From NCBI GenBank assembly GCA_964496875.1, contig CAZCBH010000005.1:62001-126000 (forward strand): 64,000 nucleotides of DNA. Reading direction: 5' to 3'. Shown piece by piece: positions 60,059-64,000 of the stretch. The DNA comes from RI-106 sp964496875 (GTDB lineage Bacteria; Cyanobacteriota; Vampirovibrionia; Obscuribacterales; Obscuribacteraceae). Each line of letters starts with the position of its first letter. Position 1 is the first letter of the stretch. Under the pieces are notes generated by a model. It searched no databases. It was not told the DNA's origin and worked only from the letters and a program-made list of their open reading frames with translations. Position numbers and translations under genes: made by a program.

Positions 60059-61257
60059 GCTTTGCTGAACTTCGAAACGTCTCGTCTCAAAGACGCGAAG
60101 CTCAAAATTGCCTGTTCCAGGCTTGCTCCGCCTATTCTGACAAGATCGACCATGTTTCTTGCATGGGTGATGACCAGGTCATCGGCATTAAACATCTTGA
60201 TCAACACTTCAGCCATCTGGGTGTCGGAATCGAAGCACTGCAGCATGGCGTTCTTGAAATCTTCCTTTGTGGTGCTCTTGCTCAGCGGGAAGCCGATTAT
60301 TTTGCAAAAATCAACAGCGCGGGTGACCATGAGCTTTGTCAGTTCATTGACGTCTTCAGGGCTCAAATAGCCGCAGGCGAGAAGAAACTTGTGCAGGTTT
60401 ATGCTCTCTTGCTCTTCTGTATTGACAGAGTCTCGATTGACAAGAAAGTGTACTGCTTCGTGGGCATTGATATAGCCGCTCTCAATCAGCTTGCTTAGAC
60501 CAAGTACGGCAGATACCAGGGTCGCATCAATCCAGTCGAAGCTGCCCAGGACCTGTTCCAATGGCAGATTATTGGCGACGGCAAAATTAATTGCCGGCTC
60601 CAGGTCTCTGTCGCTACAGATTTTTCCTGCCACCAGCAGATCCCTGAGGTCGATATCAATTATCGGGCTGATGTTCTCGGATTCGAGATTGAGGAGCATG
60701 AACTTGAGCTTGTCCACGGCTTCGGGATAGCTTATCTCTTTCTGACGAATGCTGCGTTGCAGGTTGAGAGCTTCATCTACCAGGGGCTCTTTCACATTCA
60801 TGTGAATACAGAGCACACGGCCAAGAGGCAATCCGCAGAGTTCCTGGAGGGAGAGCGCACTGTTGAGCTGCTCCACGTCGGTAATTCCGGCAGCCAACAA
60901 GAGTTCCCCAAGTCGGACAGACTCGATTTCGTCCACCGAGCATCCCAGGGCTTCCAGGGCTTCTTTCACGTTGAGGCTGTTCCGTTTGGCTATGGAGAAG
61001 GCTTCTCTGATCTGGTCGAAATCGACCAGTCCACGGCGATAGAGCCCATGGAATTCCAGGAGCTTACCCAGATCTTCGTTGGTTAGCAGTCCGCGCACCA
61101 CAAGTGTGCGTCCCAGGGGAATACCTATCTCCTGGGAAGAGAAGAGAGCGTTAGCCAGGTCTTCGGTATCCAGGGCATCAAGCGCTGCCAGAAACTCTCC
61201 GAACCTTATGCTCTGTCTTTTTTTATCCGTAATAGATGGTGATTGTTCTTGGTCCAA
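60052..61257 (-). CDS. Protein made of four MshEN-like repeats
   Basis: A 401-residue protein composed of about four tandem units that resemble the N-terminal domain of GspE/PilB ATPases. Starts are at about 17 (IRFGEFLAALDALDTEDLAN), 115 (RLGELLLAAGITDVEQLNSA), 205 (DLRDLLVAGKICSDRDLEPA) and 290 (NLHKFLLACGYLSPEDVNEL), each followed by a PLGRVL-type turn. No ATPase core is present. MshEN domains bind cyclic-di-GMP in some pilus ATPases, so this could be a c-di-GMP adaptor of the pilus or another motor, but that is inferred. It has no membrane helix. It lies 179 nt after lysC on the same strand. Confidence 0.82.
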   Translation of the reverse strand: MDQEQSPSITDKKRQSIRFGEFLAALDALDTEDLANALFSSQEIGIPLGRTLVVRGLLTNEDLGKLLEFHGLYRRGLVDFDQIREAFSIAKRNSLNVKEALEALGCSVDEIESVRLGELLLAAGITDVEQLNSALSLQELCGLPLGRVLCIHMNVKEPLVDEALNLQRSIRQKEISYPEAVDKLKFMLLNLESENISPIIDIDLRDLLVAGKICSDRDLEPAINFAVANNLPLEQVLGSFDWIDATLVSAVLGLSKLIESGYINAHEAVHFLVNRDSVNTEEQESINLHKFLLACGYLSPEDVNELTKLMVTRAVDFCKIIGFPLSKSTTKEDFKNAMLQCFDSDTQMAEVLIKMFNADDLVITHARNMVDLVRIGGASLEQAILSFASLRRDVSKFSKAK

Positions 61258-61436
61258 TTTCGGAATTCTGCCTCAGAGTGACCCTGCCATGGTCTATATC
61301 TGTTATACCGCCCGAGCCGGCTATATTCACTTAAACACCACCTCAAATTTGAGGCGTGGGCGGAAGAGTCCGCCTGGTAGGGCTTAAATATGATCGAAGA
61401 CCGGTTTCAACCTTTGTCGACCGTTTATTTTATGGG
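61258..61436. promoter_or_regulatory. Intergenic palindrome and hairpin between lysC and the MshEN-repeat gene
   Basis: A perfect 14-bp palindrome (CCTCAAATTTGAGG, 61341-61354) lies about 85 nt upstream of the MshEN-repeat start. A 6-bp hairpin GGCGGA-AGAG-TCCGCC (61359-61374) lies beside it, past the lysC stop. The first could be an operator and the second a transcript end for lysC. Neither is proven. Confidence 0.45.
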
Positions 61437-62669
61437 TCATCGAGGCTGGTCGAGATTTTCCAGCTCAAAGGCTTTATGAATTGCGCGTGCTGCGGCGACC
61501 GCATCTTCTCTACTGACGATACAACTGATTTTCACCTCGCTCGATGAGATCAGTTTGATATTGATTCCGGCTTGCCCGAGGGCGTCGAAGAGTCTAGCCG
61601 GTATGTCTGGTTGTTCCATCAGGCCGGCTCCAATCAAGCTTACTTTGGCGCAATCCGAATCGGTCTGTACGTCCGAAGCGCCCAACTCGGTCTTGAGGTT
61701 GTTCATTACGCGTATCGTGTCCTCCAGCGCTTCGTCATGCACGGTGAAGGTTATACTGTTGTGACCGGAAGTAGGATGGAAGGATTGCATGATCATATCA
61801 AGGCCGATACTTTCGTCAGCCAGTGCCCGAGCAACTTTTCCTGCTATGCCCGGTTGGTCCGGGACATTCATTATCGCAATCGCCGCCTGGTTCTTGTCGA
61901 CGGCTACAGCGCTGATCGAGCGAAAAATCTCCATGTCGCCTCCTGTTATCAATGTGCCTTGATGATCCGGTTTGAAAGTATTTCTGATTCGCAAATTAAC
62001 GGAATATACCCTGGCGAGCTCCACTGCCCGAGAGTGGATCACTTTGGCTCCCAGTCTTGCCATCTCTAGAACTTCGTTATAAGAGACTTTGTCCAGTAGT
62101 GCCGCATCCGGTACTATTCTGGGGTCTGCGGTATAGATGCCGTCCACATCGGTATAGATATCACATTCGATCGCCTTTATCTGGGCAGCCAGTGCGACCG
62201 CCGTGGTATCAGAGCCGCCTCGGCCCAGAGTTGTTACGTCCCCTGCCGCATTCACTCCCTGGAAGCCGGCTACAATCAAAGCATCGTTGTCAGCCAGGTG
62301 TTTCCTCAAAACATCTTCTTTGATCTCGACTATTCGGGCATTGGTATGCTTGCTCTCGGTAAAGATGCCCACCTGTTGTCCTGTAAGTGATTTGGCTTCT
62401 ACGCCGAGGTCGCTCAAGGTCATGGCGGTGAGTGCAATGCTGACTTGCTCTCCTGTGGACAATAATAAATCGAGCTCTCGTTTTCTGGGAGTTTTAGAAC
62501 ATTGTCGAGCCAGCCTGGCGAGATAGTCGGTGGTGCCACCCATGGCAGAGACCACGACAATCACTTTGCCGTGGGAGCAAGCGTCCGCGACAACTCCTGC
62601 AACATGACGAATACGTCCGACATTCCCTACGGAAGTGCCACCGAATTTGAGGACTTTGATCTCAGTCAA
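61437..62669 (-). CDS. lysC: Aspartate kinase
   Basis: A 410-residue enzyme phosphorylating aspartate at the start of Lys/Thr/Met synthesis. It shows KFGGTSVGNVGRIRHVA, STGEQVSIALTAMTL, GRGGSDTTAVALAAQ and TDVDGIYTADPRIV. Two C-terminal ACT domains follow (about 265-400, MNVPDQPGIAGKVARALAD and VSLIGAGLMEQPDIPARLFD), which usually give allosteric control by lysine and/or threonine. It overlaps thrB by 8 nt, giving thrC-thrB-lysC as one transcript. Normal length. Confidence 0.97.
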   Translation of the reverse strand: MTEIKVLKFGGTSVGNVGRIRHVAGVVADACSHGKVIVVVSAMGGTTDYLARLARQCSKTPRKRELDLLLSTGEQVSIALTAMTLSDLGVEAKSLTGQQVGIFTESKHTNARIVEIKEDVLRKHLADNDALIVAGFQGVNAAGDVTTLGRGGSDTTAVALAAQIKAIECDIYTDVDGIYTADPRIVPDAALLDKVSYNEVLEMARLGAKVIHSRAVELARVYSVNLRIRNTFKPDHQGTLITGGDMEIFRSISAVAVDKNQAAIAIMNVPDQPGIAGKVARALADESIGLDMIMQSFHPTSGHNSITFTVHDEALEDTIRVMNNLKTELGASDVQTDSDCAKVSLIGAGLMEQPDIPARLFDALGQAGINIKLISSSEVKISCIVSREDAVAAARAIHKAFELENLDQPR

Positions 62670-63630
62670 TTTCGATCACCAAACCGTCATGGTCCGCTTC
62701 CGGAGTGAGGATTACCGACTTGTCGCCGGTGGAGGCTTGCCACTTATTTATAGAGGAGAGCACTTCTTCTACGTGGTATTTTTCAGTGATGATAAGAATT
62801 GAAGAACCTGCTCCGCTCAGTACCACACCCAGAGCAGGACCGTTGCGCAGAGCCATTTTTAGCTGGGGCAGCTCCGGTACCAGCGCTTCTCTGAAAGGTT
62901 CGTGGATGGTGTCGAAAATGCTGGTTCTGAGAAGATAACTATCTTCACTCATCACCGCAGACAGTACCATAGCTGTATTCTGAATATTGACCACCGCCTG
63001 GCTTACTCCGATAGAGCGAGGTAAGACCTTGCGAGCGACCGGAGTGCTCACTTCATAGGGCGGGACCACCACAATCAGGGACCATGCATCCGGCCATGGT
63101 GTAGACAAATACTCGAAAGAGCCCATTCTAGACCGCGATACAGTCACCATGCCTCCGGTGGCGCTGGCGGCAGAATTCTCTGCGTGGCCTTCCAGCTGAG
63201 ATATGGCCTGAATGCAAAGATCGAGATCCGGGTCTTCCTCCACCAGCCATTGCGCTCCCCAGAGGGCGGCAATCCCGGCGGCAGAGCTGGAGCCCAGTCC
63301 GCGGGCTAGAGGGATGTCGTTCTCGATGTGGAGCTTCAGGTGCTTTGCGACCTCCAGCCTTTGACGGGCTTCGAGTAAGTCGAGCACCAGCTTTACCACA
63401 AGATTGCTCGAATCCGTTGAAAGTCCCTGGCTGTGGCTTCCGCCCAGGGTCACCAACGGACCGTCGTTGAAATCCGGGTCTACTTCCAGAGTCAGACGAC
63501 AGAATATTTTGAGCGCTAAGGCGAGGGTGTCGAATCCAGGTCCTAAGTTGCCGCTGCTGCCAGGCACGCGAATCTTGAGGCGCTTCTTCACGGGAGTCAT
63601 TGGAGGCACGGGAGTACTGGTCATGGTCAT
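62662..63630 (-). CDS. thrB: Homoserine kinase
   Basis: A 322-residue GHMP kinase that phosphorylates homoserine. It shows the N-terminal IRVPGSSGNLGPGFDTLALAL, the ATP-binding loop DIPLARGLGSSSAAGIAALWG, and a C-terminal GPALGVVLSGAGSSILII. I start it at ATG 63630, which overlaps the thrC stop by 4 nt (ATGA). A longer frame from 63708 runs inside thrC and looks spurious. It is the middle gene of thrC-thrB-lysC. Confidence 0.95.
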   Translation of the reverse strand: MTMTSTPVPPMTPVKKRLKIRVPGSSGNLGPGFDTLALALKIFCRLTLEVDPDFNDGPLVTLGGSHSQGLSTDSSNLVVKLVLDLLEARQRLEVAKHLKLHIENDIPLARGLGSSSAAGIAALWGAQWLVEEDPDLDLCIQAISQLEGHAENSAASATGGMVTVSRSRMGSFEYLSTPWPDAWSLIVVVPPYEVSTPVARKVLPRSIGVSQAVVNIQNTAMVLSAVMSEDSYLLRTSIFDTIHEPFREALVPELPQLKMALRNGPALGVVLSGAGSSILIITEKYHVEEVLSSINKWQASTGDKSVILTPEADHDGLVIEID

Positions 63631-64000
63631 ATTCCCATCGCCTTGATCACGGATTTCAAATTCGCTTCTACCGGCTCGAGATCCTGCTTGCAGGCTTCCA
63701 GGGCGCATTTTGGGTCTTTAAGACCGTTTCCGGTCAATATGCAGGCGACGGTTTTGTCTTCGGCAATGCGACCTGCTTCGATGCTCTTCTTCAAACCGGC
63801 GATGGATGCAGCACTGGCTGGCTCGCAAAACACTCCTTCAAGAGCTGCCACCATTTTGTAAGCTTCCAGTATCTCTTCGTCGGTGACCGAATCGATCATG
63901 CCACCGGATTCATCTATGGCTGAATTGGCGAATTCCCAACTGGCGGGATTGCCTATGCGAATTGCCGTGGCTATGGTTTCCGGATTTTCCACCGGTCTGC
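63627..64000 (-). CDS. thrC: Threonine synthase, C-terminal part (cut by window edge)
   Basis: The visible 123 codons are the end of a PLP-dependent threonine synthase (fold type II), converting phosphohomoserine to threonine. The sequence RPVENPETIATAIRIGNPASW followed by VTDEEILEAYKMVAALEGVF and EPASAASIAGL and VACILTGNGLKDP is the family C-terminal region. The N-terminal part with the PLP-binding Lys lies beyond 64000. It overlaps thrB by 4 nt and is the first visible gene of the operon. Confidence 0.95.
   Translation of the reverse strand, partial: RPVENPETIATAIRIGNPASWEFANSAIDESGGMIDSVTDEEILEAYKMVAALEGVFCEPASAASIAGLKKSIEAGRIAEDKTVACILTGNGLKDPKCALEACKQDLEPVEANLKSVIKAMGI

Noticed and set aside
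63631..63708. Upstream extension of homoserine kinase
   Set aside because: It lies within thrC and adds residues not seen in the family; the ATGA overlap start at 63630 is better.

Overview
The window is about 64 kb of bacterial chromosome of intermediate GC, densely coding on both strands, with no rRNA, tRNA, phage or transposase genes that I can find. The gene set suggests a non-photosynthetic relative of Cyanobacteria (Melainabacteria/Vampirovibrionia, perhaps Obscuribacterales). The pointers are a SigB/SigF-type sigma factor next to type IV pilus genes, cyanobacterial-style OmpR and NarL regulators, DUF4388 and DUF4037 proteins, a CHASE2 kinase, and many secreted or TPR proteins of unknown function. 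This placement is inferred from family recognition and was not computed.

Layout. 1-5241 (minus) is one run: sigma factor, ABC exporter ATPase and permease, prepilin peptidase, and PilM, which runs off the left edge. 8649-13202 (minus) is pilB-pilT-pilC. Between and after these lie an epimerase, a DUF4037 protein, a TPR membrane protein and a degenerate nuclease-fold membrane protein. 15927-23589 (minus) is a five-gene envelope polysaccharide operon: an MBOAT O-acyltransferase, three tandem SGNH-like paralogues and a large membrane protein. 23847-30273 (minus) is another run: J-domain coiled-coil protein, der, plsY, HtrA-like protease, OmpR regulator. 30450-34512 holds acylphosphatase, dnaX, a methionine sulfoxide reductase A with an in-frame UGA at its catalytic position, and a ferredoxin/metallo-beta-lactamase fusion. 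34561-46398 holds a TPR lipoprotein, a CHASE2 kinase/NarL regulator/secreted protein operon, a lytic-transglycosylase-like protein, a 19-bp repeat array, a VIT/VWA protein and small envelope proteins. 46669-53458 holds dxs, ybaB-recR, an active/inactive acyltransferase pair and a DUF4388 protein. The right end holds regulatory and hypothetical genes (a Ser/Thr kinase with leucine-rich repeats, and a protein of four MshEN-like repeats) and the operon thrC-thrB-lysC, in which thrC is cut by the window edge.

The most striking observation is msrA at 33023-33592. Codon 51, where the catalytic Cys of GCFWG should be, is TGA. The frame stays open and conserved on both sides, and a perfect 8-bp hairpin with a G-first loop sits at the distance expected of a bacterial SECIS element. 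This predicts a membrane-anchored selenocysteine MsrA that ordinary annotation would truncate.

The window contains two 100-N scaffold gaps, at 1714-1813 and 42350-42449. Both are flanked by exact duplicated contig ends (55 and 31 nt). Collapsing the first restores a single intact prepilin peptidase reading frame, so both gaps are probably unmerged overlaps and not missing sequence.
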